Under the pieces are notes generated by a model that worked only from the letters and a program-made list of their open reading frames with translations, was not told the origin of the DNA and made no database searches. The position numbers were made by a program, and so were the translations under genes. A stretch of 22,148 bases of DNA from JBBQWS01 sp038210415 (GTDB lineage: Bacteria; Actinomycetota; Actinomycetes; Prado026): the NCBI GenBank assembly GCA_038210415.1, contig JBBQWS010000052.1, positions 1 through 22,148 of the forward strand, written 5' to 3'. Below, piece after piece: positions 14,286 to 21,194 of this stretch (positions are counted from its first letter, which is position 1; each line of letters begins with the position of its first letter).

Positions 14286-15064
14286 CCCAGCTCGTCCAGC
14301 AGCGCGACCACCGCGGCCGGTCCTGCGACGGCGAGGTCGGCCGCGGCCGCGATCTCCGGAGCCTCGAGGCTCGCCGACGCGACGGCGAAACCGGTGCCGC
14401 CCCGCGCGCCGAGTTCACGCACCGCCGCAAAGGCAGCGAGGTCGCCGAGGTCGTCGCCGGCGAACAGCACCGCGCTGGCTCCGGTCTCGTCGATGCTCGC
14501 CCGCAGAGCGGCCCCCTTGTCAGCGCCGCCGAGCCGAAGCTCGAGCACGAACCGGCCCGGCTCCACGTGCAGACCCGCGGCCGTCGCGATGCCTTCGACC
14601 GACGTACGCAGCCGCGCCAGCTCACCGGCCGGGTCGGCGGCCTGCCGGGTGTGCACGGCGACGGACAGACCCTTGTCCTCCAGCCGCACCCCGTCGGCGG
14701 CACCGGCCAGCACCAGCTCGAGGAGCCGGCGGGCCGTGGCCAACCCCGGGGGAGTCGGCTCGCTGGTCAGCGTGCCCGCCGCCCAGCGCTGAGCGCCGTA
14801 CAGGCCGAGCACCACCAGCCCGGGTACGTCGGCGAGCCCGCCGAGCTCGACCACCCGCGACGCCGGCCGGCCCGTGATGATGCGCACCGCGACGCCGCGG
14901 GCCGCCAGCCGGGTCAGGGCGGCGGCCGCTCCCGGCGCGGGCCGAGCCTGCTGGGGGTCGTCGACGATGGGCGCCAGCGTGCCGTCGAAGTCGCACGCCA
15001 CCAGCACGCGACCAGGGTCCGCGAGCAGTGCCGCCTCGAACGCGGCGCGGGCGGCGGGCGTCAT
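14270..15064 (-). CDS. otsB: Trehalose-6-phosphate phosphatase
   Basis: 264-residue HAD-superfamily phosphatase that removes phosphate from trehalose 6-phosphate. HAD motif I is DFDGTLAPIVDD (nucleophile Asp25, acid Asp27), motif II is IITGRP (Thr64), the motif III Lys is in GADKGAAL (Lys183), and motif IV is FAGDDLGD (Asp204/205). The cap contains LYGAQR and the typical EDKGLSVAVHTR. The length is normal. Start ATG 15064 is where homology begins. The ribosome site is weak, and the gene follows the VirR-like gene by 22 bp, so it is probably translated from the DUF3263-virR-otsB mRNA. Its 3' end overlaps the AAA+ gene tail-to-tail by 16 bp. With the nearby otsA it completes the OtsAB trehalose route, although the two genes are on opposite strands. 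Confidence 0.95.
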   Translation of the reverse strand: MTPAARAAFEAALLADPGRVLVACDFDGTLAPIVDDPQQARPAPGAAAALTRLAARGVAVRIITGRPASRVVELGGLADVPGLVVLGLYGAQRWAAGTLTSEPTPPGLATARRLLELVLAGAADGVRLEDKGLSVAVHTRQAADPAGELARLRTSVEGIATAAGLHVEPGRFVLELRLGGADKGAALRASIDETGASAVLFAGDDLGDLAAFAAVRELGARGGTGFAVASASLEAPEIAAAADLAVAGPAAVVALLDELGQLLE

Positions 15065-15086
15065 CGGGTGGTGCCGATGCCGCGGG

Positions 15087-15794
15087 CTAGGCGAACGGGT
15101 CGCCCGTGAGAACGACCGTGAGCCGGTTCGTGAGCATCCCGGCGACCCTCGGCCGGACCCGGTCGACCCCGAGCACCCTCGCCAGCGACCGGGCGGCCGA
15201 CTCGAAGCCGGGCGGGTAGTAGACGGTGGTGGACACGACGACACCACGCCAGTTTCCGGTGCCGGTGACCGTCCAGCCGTCGGCCCGCAGCCGGGCCGCG
15301 ACCCTGGCGGCGAGCCCGACGGTGCGGGTCTGGTTGAGCACCACGGAGGGCGCCCGAACCACGACCACGGGTGCGGTTGCCGACGGGGTGGGAGTGGCCG
15401 AGGGAGTGGACGACGGCGTGGGTGCCTCGCTGGTCTGCTCCGACGCCGTCGAGCTGGGCGAGGCCGACACCGACGGCGGGGCGGAGGACGACCCCGGGCC
15501 GCTGGCGGTGGCGCTCGGCCTGGTCACGAGGCCGGACTGGTCGGGTGAGTCGGAGTGCACCCAGCCGATCACACCGACCGTCAGCGCGCCGATGCCGAGG
15601 AACGCGATCAGGGCCGGGAGGAGCATCCGGCTGGGTTGGTGCGTGGCCCGGTGGGCTCCGGCCGCAGGCCGGGAGGCCGCCTCGCGCTGGGCGGCCTCAG
15701 CGGCCTCCGCGTGGGCCGCGGCCACCGCTGCCGGGTCACGCGGATCCGGGGCAGCCGGGTTGAACATCCCGCCGAGCGGGCCGTCTTCTGACAT
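15087..15794 (-). CDS. LytR_C-domain membrane protein, VirR-like
   Basis: 235 residues: a basic/Ala-rich cytoplasmic N-terminus, one membrane segment (57-79, LLPALIAFLGIGALTVGVIG), a low-complexity Ser/Thr/Pro linker (90-142) and a C-terminal LytR_C domain (~146-235; VVLNQTRTVGLAARVAARL, GWTVTGTGNW, VYYPPGFESAARSLA). The domain should lie outside the membrane. The preceding DUF3263 gene repeats the arrangement I recall for M. tuberculosis Rv0430-Rv0431, where Rv0431 is VirR, which affects vesicle release and cell-wall organisation. Orthology is inferred from domain layout and neighbourhood, not from an alignment. Start ATG 15794 has AAGGG 5 nt upstream, 13 bp after the DUF3263 stop. Confidence 0.87.
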   Translation of the reverse strand: MSEDGPLGGMFNPAAPDPRDPAAVAAAHAEAAEAAQREAASRPAAGAHRATHQPSRMLLPALIAFLGIGALTVGVIGWVHSDSPDQSGLVTRPSATASGPGSSSAPPSVSASPSSTASEQTSEAPTPSSTPSATPTPSATAPVVVVRAPSVVLNQTRTVGLAARVAARLRADGWTVTGTGNWRGVVVSTTVYYPPGFESAARSLARVLGVDRVRPRVAGMLTNRLTVVLTGDPFA

Positions 15795-15807
15795 GGGGAC
15801 CCTTAGG

Positions 15808-16146
15808 TCAGGCGTCGAAGCCGAGGCGCCGCGCCGAACGGGCCCGCTGCCGGGACGCCCGGAGCCGGCGGAGCCGCTTGACGAGCATGGGATCGCTGGC
15901 GAGGGCTTCCGGCCGGTCGATCAACGCGTTGAGCACCTGGTAGTAGCGCGTCGCCGACATGTCGAACAGGTCCTTGATCGCCTGCTCCTTGGCCCCCGCG
16001 TACTTCCACCACTGTCGCTCGAATGCCAGGACCCGGTGGTCGCGCTCGGAGAGCTCGGACGAGGCCGTGGTGGTGACACCGGTTTCGACGACACCACCGC
16101 TTTCGACGACACCGCCTCTGTCGGCGGCTGCACCGCTTGCGTCCAT
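15808..16146 (-). CDS. DUF3263 domain-containing protein
   Basis: 112-residue protein. The conserved part (~32-112) reads LSERDHRVLAFERQWWKYAG, then a helix pair (KEQAIKDLFDMSATRYYQVLN) resembling a helix-turn-helix, and a very basic tail (KRLRRLRASRQRARSARRLG). A DNA-binding or regulatory role is plausible but unproven for this family. The first ~30 residues are low complexity, with a duplicated GGVVES/GGVVET unit encoded by an 18-bp tandem repeat. Start ATG 16146 has GGGGAGG about 6 nt upstream; longer in-frame starts at 16167 and 16227 lack such a site. It heads the DUF3263 - VirR-like - otsB run. Confidence 0.88.
   Translation of the reverse strand: MDASGAAADRGGVVESGGVVETGVTTTASSELSERDHRVLAFERQWWKYAGAKEQAIKDLFDMSATRYYQVLNALIDRPEALASDPMLVKRLRRLRASRQRARSARRLGFDA
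16083..16113. repeat. 18-bp tandem repeat inside the DUF3263 gene
   Basis: TTTCGACGACACC occurs at 16083-16095 and again at 16101-16113 (period 18). It keeps the frame and encodes GGVVES / GGVVET in the variable N-terminal part. Confidence 0.7.
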
Positions 16147-16225
16147 GACCGGCCTCCCCTCGAACATCTGGAGCTGTCTTGCTGGCTGAGTGCGGCCCAG
16201 GCTTCCCCTCCCGGGCCGCGACGCC

Positions 16226-16255
16226 ATCGTACGGGGGGAATCCCACCGCTGTCAT
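16226..16255 (-). promoter_or_regulatory. Predicted promoter of the DUF3263-virR-otsB operon
   Basis: On the minus strand ATGACA (-35, plus positions 16250-16255) and TACGAT (-10, 16226-16231) are separated by 18 nt. The start would be near 16219, giving a leader of about 72 nt before the ATG at 16146. Confidence 0.5.
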
Positions 16256-16267
16256 TCACCTGCGTAC

Positions 16268-16273
16268 TACAGT
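16268..16273 (+). promoter_or_regulatory. Possible leaderless -10 of the cupin gene
   Basis: TACAGT (TANNNT) is followed by exactly six nucleotides and the cupin ATG at 16280. No Shine-Dalgarno sequence is present, which favours a leaderless mRNA. A -35 is not evident. Confidence 0.45.
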
Positions 16274-16279
16274 CCCGGC

Positions 16280-16615
16280 ATGTCCTGCCGAGTGGTTCGA
16301 GCCGCCTCCGCCGTGTTGACCCCCACCCCCCTCGACGCCGCCCAGGTCGTGGCCGGCGACCCCGTCGTGGGGACGCTGACCGTGGTCGCAGAGGGTCCGC
16401 TCGAGGTGGGGATCTGGGAGCACACCACCGGGGTCTCCACCGACGTCGAGTCCGACGAGGTGTTCGTCGTGCTGTCCGGTCGGGCCACCGTGGCCGTCGA
16501 GGGCGGGCCGGTGCTCGACCTCCGCCCGGGCGACCTCGGCGTCCTCGAGGCGGGAGCGCGTACGACCTGGACGGTTCACGAGACCCTGCGCAAGGTCTAC
16601 GTCGTCGCCCGGTGA
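16280..16615 (+). CDS. Small cupin-domain protein (Cupin_3 type)
   Basis: 111-residue single-domain beta-barrel protein. The two cupin motifs can be followed: GIWEHTTGVSTDVESDEVFVVLSGRATV and, after VLDLRPGD, LGVLEAGARTTWTVHETLRKVYVV. The pattern (WEHTTG, ESDE(V/I)-FVVL-G, PGD, WTVHE-RK) is that of Cupin_3/DUF861 proteins, related to (S)-ureidoglycine aminohydrolase but mostly unassigned in function. A metal site is possible but the ligands are not certain. It stands alone between the divergent DUF3263 operon and the sulfur-assimilation leader, with no obvious functional link to either. ATG 16280 follows a TANNNT box by six nucleotides. Confidence 0.85.
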   Translation: MSCRVVRAASAVLTPTPLDAAQVVAGDPVVGTLTVVAEGPLEVGIWEHTTGVSTDVESDEVFVVLSGRATVAVEGGPVLDLRPGDLGVLEAGARTTWTVHETLRKVYVVAR

Positions 16616-16625
16616 CCCCGCCCTC

Positions 16626-16639
16626 GCCCCCGTGGGGGC
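16626..16639. terminator. Short GC hairpin after the cupin gene
   Basis: GCCCC-CGTG-GGGGC forms a 5-bp stem with a four-base loop 10 bp after the cupin stop and upstream of the leader peptide. There is no T-tract, so it is only a weak terminator candidate. Confidence 0.3.
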
Positions 16640-16695
16640 TGTCCGGCATGCGGACCTTGCTGGGCATCGGCCGAACGGTCTGGCACTGTAGAGCA

Positions 16696-16791
16696 ATGTC
16701 TCGCTCCGTGCTCCCCGCCGCGCCCATGCTGGTCGCGCGCCTGCACGTCGACCTGATGCGCGTCTGCGGCATGTACTGCTGCCCGGCCTGA
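16696..16791 (+). CDS. Cysteine-rich leader peptide of the sulfite reductase operon
   Basis: 31-codon reading frame ending in a Cys cluster: LHVDLMRVCGMYCCPA with Cys24, Cys28 and Cys29 just before the stop. The RLHVDL-RV-C-Pro-Ala layout matches the short 'putative leader peptide' family found upstream of sulfur genes in actinobacteria. Polycysteine leader ORFs in mycobacteria act as cysteine-responsive attenuators. It lies 109 bp before the sulfite reductase ATG, and a strong hairpin lies between. ATG 16696 lacks a ribosome site; CACTGT (16684-16689) with six nucleotides before the ATG would suit leaderless transcription. Met11 is an alternative start. Scarce charged tRNA-Cys would stall ribosomes at codons 28-29. 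Confidence 0.85.
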   Translation: MSRSVLPAAPMLVARLHVDLMRVCGMYCCPA

Positions 16792-16833
16792 CTGTCGCCC
16801 GAAGCTCTTCAGCCGGGCGCGTTCCGCCCGGCT
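16781..16833 (+). promoter_or_regulatory. Attenuator with mutually exclusive RNA pairings
   Basis: AGCCGGGCG (16811-16819) pairs perfectly with CGCCCGGCT (16825-16833) across CGTTC. GCCCGGC at 16781-16787, inside the last three codons of the Cys leader peptide, is complementary to GCCGGGC (16812-16818) and competes for the same arm. Ribosome position on the Cys codons would therefore decide which structure forms. A second weaker stem follows at 16837-16858. Whether control is by termination or by access to the ribosome site is not resolved. Confidence 0.6.
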
Positions 16834-16900
16834 CCCCGGCCCTTGCGCTCCAAGGCCGCAGTCGCGCCGGTACGTGTCCCCCGCCCCGCGAGGACGTCCC

Positions 16901-18601
16901 ATGGTTCCACCCGTCACCCCCGCGTCGCCTGCCGGGCCCACGCGCACCAGCAAGCGACCCCCGCGCGCCGAGGGTCAGTGGGCGCTCGGCTACCGCGAGC
17001 CGCTGAACCCGAACGAGCGGTTCAAGAAGGACGACGACGGCCTCAACGTCCGGGCCAGGATCGAGAACATCTACGCTCACCGGGGCTTCGCGTCGATCGA
17101 CCCGTCCGACCTGCGGGGACGCATGCGCTGGTGGGGCCTATACACCCAGCGCGCCGAGGGGATCGACGGCGGCCGCACCGCCACCATCGCACCGGAGGAG
17201 CTCGACGCCGAGTTCTTCATGCTCCGGGTCCGCGTCGACGGCGGCCGGCTGAACCTCGCCCAGCTGCGGGCGATCGCCGAGGTCTCCACGTCGTACGGCC
17301 GCGACACCGCCGACATCACCGACCGGCAGAACATCCAACTGCACTGGATCCGGATCGAGGACGTGCCCGCGATCTGGCAGCTGCTCGAAGGCGTGGGCCT
17401 GACCACTGCCGAGGCCTGCGGCGACACCCCCCGGGTGGTCCTCGGCTCCCCGGTCGCCGGCGTCGCCCCGGACGAGATCGTCGACGGGACGCCTGCTATC
17501 GAAGAGATCGTCCGGCTGCACGTGGGCAACCCCGAGTTCTCCAACCTGCCGCGAAAGTTCAAGACCGCTGTCAGCGGATCCCCGCACCAGGACGTCGCGC
17601 ACGAGGTCAACGACCTGTCGTTCGTCGGGGTACGGCACCCAGAGCACGGGCCGGGCTTCGACGTCTGGGTCGGCGGCGGGCTGTCGACCAACCCGCACCT
17701 CGCACAGCGCCTGGGGACCTTCGTCTCGGTCCACGAGGTGCCTGACGTCTGGGCGGCTGTCGTCAGCGTCTTCCGCGACTACGGCTACCGCCGGTTGCGC
17801 AACAAGGCCCGGCTGAAGTTCCTGGTGGCCGACTGGGGGATCGAGAAGTTCCGTACGGTGCTCGAGACCGAGTACCTCGGCCGCCCGCTCCGCGACGGAC
17901 CGCCACCCGCCGAGCCACCTCGCGGCCGGCGTGACCACATCGGCGTGCACCCGCAGCTGGACGGCCGGTTCTCCGTCGGCGGCAAGCCGATGGTGGGTCG
18001 GATGTCCGGCACCGCGCTTGCGGCCCTGGCCGACTCGGTCGAGCTCGCCGGCAGCGACCACGTCCGGCTGACCGCCGAGCAGAGCCTGGTCGTGCTCGAC
18101 GTGGTCGAGGCTCAGGTCGACAAAGTCGTCGCCGGGCTCGGCGCCGCAGGGCTGCAGGTCGACCCCAGCACATTCCGCCGCGGCACCATGGCCTGCACCG
18201 GGATCGAGTTCTGCAAGCTGGCCATCACCGAGACCAAGGGTCGGGCCGGCCGGCTCATCGCCGAGCTCGAGGAACGGCTGCCCACCTTCGACCATCCGCT
18301 GACGATCAACGTCAACGGCTGCCCCAACTCGTGCGCCCGGATCCAGGTCGCCGACATCGGCCTCAAGGGGGTCCTCGTGCCCGACGGTGCGGGGGGCGAC
18401 GCCGAGGGCTTCCAGGTCCACCTCGGCGGCCGGCTCGGTCAGGAGGCCGGCTTCGGCCGAACCGTCCGGGGCCTGCGGATCGCCGCCGACGACCTGCCCG
18501 CCTACGTCGAACGCGTCGTCCAGCGCTTCGACGCGACCCGCACCGATGACGAGACGTTCGCGGCCTGGGCCGTACGCGCCGACGAGGAGGCCCTGCGATG
18601 A
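16901..18601 (+). CDS. sir: Ferredoxin-type assimilatory sulfite reductase (NirA/SirA family)
   Basis: 566-residue siroheme/[4Fe-4S] enzyme that reduces sulfite to sulfide with six electrons. The cluster/siroheme ligands are in ACTGIEFC (Cys432, Cys438) and NGCPNSC (Cys474, Cys478). Two sulfite/nitrite reductase repeats and ferredoxin-like half-domains are evident (LVTLR-type 'DITDRQNIQLHWI', 'TINVNGCPNSC'). Tyr81 (GLYTQR) and Cys173 (EACGDTPR) are 92 residues apart, the same spacing as the Tyr69-Cys161 crosslink known in M. tuberculosis NirA. That supports a sulfite rather than nitrite reductase. Start: ATG 16901 has GAGG about 7 nt upstream; GTG 16874 is possible. The stop overlaps the cysH start (ATGA). 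Expression is probably controlled by the Cys leader. Confidence 0.95.
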   Translation: MVPPVTPASPAGPTRTSKRPPRAEGQWALGYREPLNPNERFKKDDDGLNVRARIENIYAHRGFASIDPSDLRGRMRWWGLYTQRAEGIDGGRTATIAPEELDAEFFMLRVRVDGGRLNLAQLRAIAEVSTSYGRDTADITDRQNIQLHWIRIEDVPAIWQLLEGVGLTTAEACGDTPRVVLGSPVAGVAPDEIVDGTPAIEEIVRLHVGNPEFSNLPRKFKTAVSGSPHQDVAHEVNDLSFVGVRHPEHGPGFDVWVGGGLSTNPHLAQRLGTFVSVHEVPDVWAAVVSVFRDYGYRRLRNKARLKFLVADWGIEKFRTVLETEYLGRPLRDGPPPAEPPRGRRDHIGVHPQLDGRFSVGGKPMVGRMSGTALAALADSVELAGSDHVRLTAEQSLVVLDVVEAQVDKVVAGLGAAGLQVDPSTFRRGTMACTGIEFCKLAITETKGRAGRLIAELEERLPTFDHPLTINVNGCPNSCARIQVADIGLKGVLVPDGAGGDAEGFQVHLGGRLGQEAGFGRTVRGLRIAADDLPAYVERVVQRFDATRTDDETFAAWAVRADEEALR

Positions 18602-19299
18602 CCGTCGAGTACGCCACCGCCGCCTCCCGCACGCTCGCGAACGCCGCAGACCGGCAGTTCGCCGACGCCGACGCGTTCAAGACCCTCGAGTGGGCCGGGC
18701 GCACCTTCGGCAGCCGCATCGTCGTGGCCTCGTCGATGGCCGACGAGGTGGTCGCACACCTCGCGTCGCGAGCCATCCCTGGGGTCGATGTCGTGTTCCT
18801 CGACACCGGGTACCACTTCCCGCAGACGCTGGAGTTCCGGCGATGGGTCGCTACCCGGCTCGACGTCAACGTCATCGACATCGAGCCCGAGCTCACCGTC
18901 GCCCAGCAGGACGCCGCGTACGGCGCGAAGCTGCACGGCCGCGACCCCGATGCCTGCTGCCGGATGCGCAAGGTGGAGCCGCTGCACCGGGCGCTCGACC
19001 CGTACGACGCCTGGATCAGCGGCGTGCGGCGGGACGAGTCGGCCAGCCGGGCCACCACCGCCGTCGTCGCGTGGGACGCGCCGCGCGGGAAGCTCAAGAT
19101 CAACCCCGTCGCGGGCTGGTCGCAGGCCGACGTCGACGCGTACGCGCTGCGGTACGGCCTGCGGGTCAACCCGTTGCGGCTGCTCGGGTACGCCTCGATC
19201 GGCTGCGCGCCGTGCACGCGGGCGGTCGAGCCGGGCGAGGACGAGCGCGCCGGACGGTGGGCCGGCTTCGGCAAGACCGAGTGCGGCCTGCACGGCTGA
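18598..19299 (+). CDS. cysH: Adenylylsulfate (APS) reductase, thioredoxin-dependent
   Basis: 233-residue enzyme that reduces adenylylsulfate to sulfite. It carries the [4Fe-4S] ligands of the APS-specific type: Cys120-Cys121 (DACCRMRKVEPL) and Cys203-x2-Cys206 (GCAPC). It also has the catalytic C-terminal Cys229 (KTECGLHG). PAPS-specific CysH lacks the cluster cysteines, so APS is the likely substrate. The PP-loop-like nucleotide-binding part includes SSMADEVVAHL and FLDTGYHFPQT; the SGVRRDES loop is intact. ATG 18598 overlaps the sulfite reductase stop and has GAGGAGG 7 nt upstream, so translation is coupled. The sulfite made here is the substrate of the preceding gene product. Confidence 0.96.
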   Translation: MTVEYATAASRTLANAADRQFADADAFKTLEWAGRTFGSRIVVASSMADEVVAHLASRAIPGVDVVFLDTGYHFPQTLEFRRWVATRLDVNVIDIEPELTVAQQDAAYGAKLHGRDPDACCRMRKVEPLHRALDPYDAWISGVRRDESASRATTAVVAWDAPRGKLKINPVAGWSQADVDAYALRYGLRVNPLRLLGYASIGCAPCTRAVEPGEDERAGRWAGFGKTECGLHG

Positions 19300-19324
19300 C
19301 GCCGACCTCCGCGATGATGTCGGG

Positions 19325-20005
19325 GTGACCTCTCCGCCGCTCGTCCTTGCCGTGCACGGCAGCGCCCACCCGGCCTACCGGGCGGCGGTCGAGGCGATCC
19401 GGGCCTCGGTGCCCGGCGACGTACGGCTGGGCTGGCTCGACCACGAGCAGCCCGACCTCGCGACCGCCGCCGCTGCGGCCGGAGCGGCCACGACGCCCGT
19501 GGTCGTGCTGCCGTTGCTGCTCGCGGCGGGGTACCACGCGCGGGTCGACATCCCGCAGATGCTGGTGGCCGCACCCCAGGCCCTCGTCACCCGGCCCCTG
19601 GGTCCCGACCCGCTGCTCGCGCAGGCGCTGCTGCGCCGCGCGGGCGAGGTCGGCGCCCCGCCGCAGACCGCTCTGGTGGTCGCCGCCGCAGGGTCCTCCG
19701 ACGCGAGGGCGCTGGCCGACGTCGAGGCGGTCGTCGCCGAGCTGGCTGCCCGGCGATCCGCGCCGGTGCGGGCCGGCTACCTCTCCGGCGAAGCCCCACG
19801 GATCGCGGATGTCGTCGGTCCGCTGCTGCACGAGGGGCACGAGGTGTTAGCGTTGACGTACCTGATCTGCCCCGGCCGGCTCGCTGACACCGTCGCCTCG
19901 ACCGCCCTCGCGGCGGGCGCGTACGAGGTCACCCCGCCCGTCGGAAGCTGCCCCGAGGTCACGGCGATCATCCGCGACCGATGGGCCGAAGCGACGCAGG
20001 CCTAG
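19325..20005 (+). CDS. CbiX/SirB-like sirohydrochlorin chelatase (Che1-like)
   Basis: 226-residue two-domain chelatase-fold protein. The first half has AVHGS (His at about residue 11) and LLLAAGYHARVDIP, the two positions that supply metal-binding histidines in CbiX. The second half begins VVAAAGSSDARALADV and lacks clear histidines. In the M. tuberculosis sulfite reductase locus a similar protein (Che1, Rv2393) follows nirA-cysH and is thought to insert iron into sirohydrochlorin, giving the siroheme that sulfite reductase needs. I infer the same role. Start: GTG 19325, 25 bp after the cysH stop. The ribosome site is weak, and GATGAT then six nucleotides then the GTG would fit an internal leaderless start. 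One rare TTA codon (19847-19849) is present. Confidence 0.88.
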   Translation: MTSPPLVLAVHGSAHPAYRAAVEAIRASVPGDVRLGWLDHEQPDLATAAAAAGAATTPVVVLPLLLAAGYHARVDIPQMLVAAPQALVTRPLGPDPLLAQALLRRAGEVGAPPQTALVVAAAGSSDARALADVEAVVAELAARRSAPVRAGYLSGEAPRIADVVGPLLHEGHEVLALTYLICPGRLADTVASTALAAGAYEVTPPVGSCPEVTAIIRDRWAEATQA

Positions 20006-20074
20006 CCCGTCCCGGGTCGCCCGAGGGGAAGTTCACCCGTTGTTCGTGAAACACTGACGAGGCGCGACGGCGGA

Positions 20075-20097
20075 CCGTTCGCGTTCAGCGCGAACGG
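20075..20097. repeat. Perfect 9-bp inverted repeat upstream of oleA
   Basis: CCGTTCGCG (20075-20083), loop TTCAG, CGCGAACGG (20089-20097). It lies 70 bp after the chelatase stop and 45 bp before the oleA ATG. It could be the terminator of the sulfur operon or an operator for the ole genes; there is no T-tract after it. The rest of 20006-20141 shows only a weak TTCAC-N9-GTGAA symmetry at 20032-20050. Confidence 0.6.
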
Positions 20098-20141
20098 CGG
20101 CGATCGGAAAACTGGGGACGCCACCGCCCGAAGGGACGTCC

Positions 20142-21194
20142 ATGAGCGGCACAGCACGAGCCATCACCTCGCCGAGCGGCAACACGCGCTACACCCACAC
20201 CAACACCGCGATCCTCGCCGTGTCGGCGGTCGAGGGGCCGATCGTGGTGACCTCAGCCGACTTCGACGAACAGCTCGGCGACACCCTGACCCGGACGGGT
20301 CTGCGTCCTGGCCTGCTGCAGGGCCTGGCCGGCATCCACGAACGCCGCTGGTGGCCCGAGGACGTCAGCTTCGCCGAGGCCGCTGCCATGGCCGGCGCCA
20401 AGGCGCTCGCCGAGTCGGGCATCGACCCGGCCCGCATGGGCCTGATGATCAACAGCTCGGTCTGCCGGGCCCACCTCGAGCCGTCCGGCGCCGTCGAGGT
20501 CCACCACCTGCTCGGCCTGCCGACCTCGTGCCTCAACTTCGACCTGTCCAACGCCTGCCTCGGCTTCGTCAACGCGATGCACTTCGCGGCCACGATGATC
20601 GACGCGGGCCAGATCGAGTACGCCCTCGTGGTCGACGCGGAGGGCAGCCGCTACACGCAGGAGGCCACCCTGCGTCGGCTGACCCGCCCGACCACCACCG
20701 CAGACGACCTCTTCAACGAGTTCGCCACGCTGACCCTCGGTTCCGGCGCCGCAGCGATGGTCCTCGGCCCGGCCGATGCGCACCCGGGGGCCCATCGGCT
20801 CGTCGGCGGCGTCGCTCGCTCGGGTACCGAGCACCACGACCTGTGCGTCGGAGACCTCGAGCTGATGCGCACCGACACCAAGGGGCTCCTCGACGCCGGG
20901 CTCAACCTCGCCGAGGACGCGTGGCTCGAAGCCAAGGAGGACCACGACTGGACCCAGATGGACTGCTACGTCCTGCACCAGGTCTCGTCGGTGCACACCT
21001 CGGCCCTGTGCGCCCGGCTGGGGCTCGACCCCGATCGGGTCCCGCTCACGTTCCCGATGCTGGGCAACATCGGGCCTGCGTCGGTGCCGCTGACGCTGGC
21101 GCACCAGAGCGAGTCGTTGATGCCGGGTGACCGGGTGCTGTGCATGGGCATCGGCTCCGGGCTGAACACCGCGTTCTCCGAAATCATCTGGTGA
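20142..21194 (+). CDS. oleA: OleA-type thiolase, acyl-CoA head-to-head condensing enzyme
   Basis: 350-residue thiolase-superfamily enzyme related to KAS III. OleA joins two fatty acyl-CoA molecules head to head to a beta-keto acid. The catalytic Cys139 sits in DLSNACLGF, His279 in YVLHQVSS and Asn309 in MLGNIGPAS. Glu113 (HLEPSG) lies where Xanthomonas OleA has its characteristic Glu117; the Cys, His and Asn show a matching offset to residues 143, 285 and 315 there. FabH lacks this Glu, which favours OleA. Start ATG 20142 has AAGGG 6 nt upstream. The stop overlaps the OleB start by GTGA. OleC and OleD are expected beyond the window. Product: a long-chain olefin or a beta-lactone. Confidence 0.93.
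   Translation: MSGTARAITSPSGNTRYTHTNTAILAVSAVEGPIVVTSADFDEQLGDTLTRTGLRPGLLQGLAGIHERRWWPEDVSFAEAAAMAGAKALAESGIDPARMGLMINSSVCRAHLEPSGAVEVHHLLGLPTSCLNFDLSNACLGFVNAMHFAATMIDAGQIEYALVVDAEGSRYTQEATLRRLTRPTTTADDLFNEFATLTLGSGAAAMVLGPADAHPGAHRLVGGVARSGTEHHDLCVGDLELMRTDTKGLLDAGLNLAEDAWLEAKEDHDWTQMDCYVLHQVSSVHTSALCARLGLDPDRVPLTFPMLGNIGPASVPLTLAHQSESLMPGDRVLCMGIGSGLNTAFSEIIW

Noticed and set aside
16256..17080. Minus-strand frame spanning the cupin, leader peptide and start of sulfite reductase
   Set aside because: No domain, atypical composition, and it opposes three supported features.
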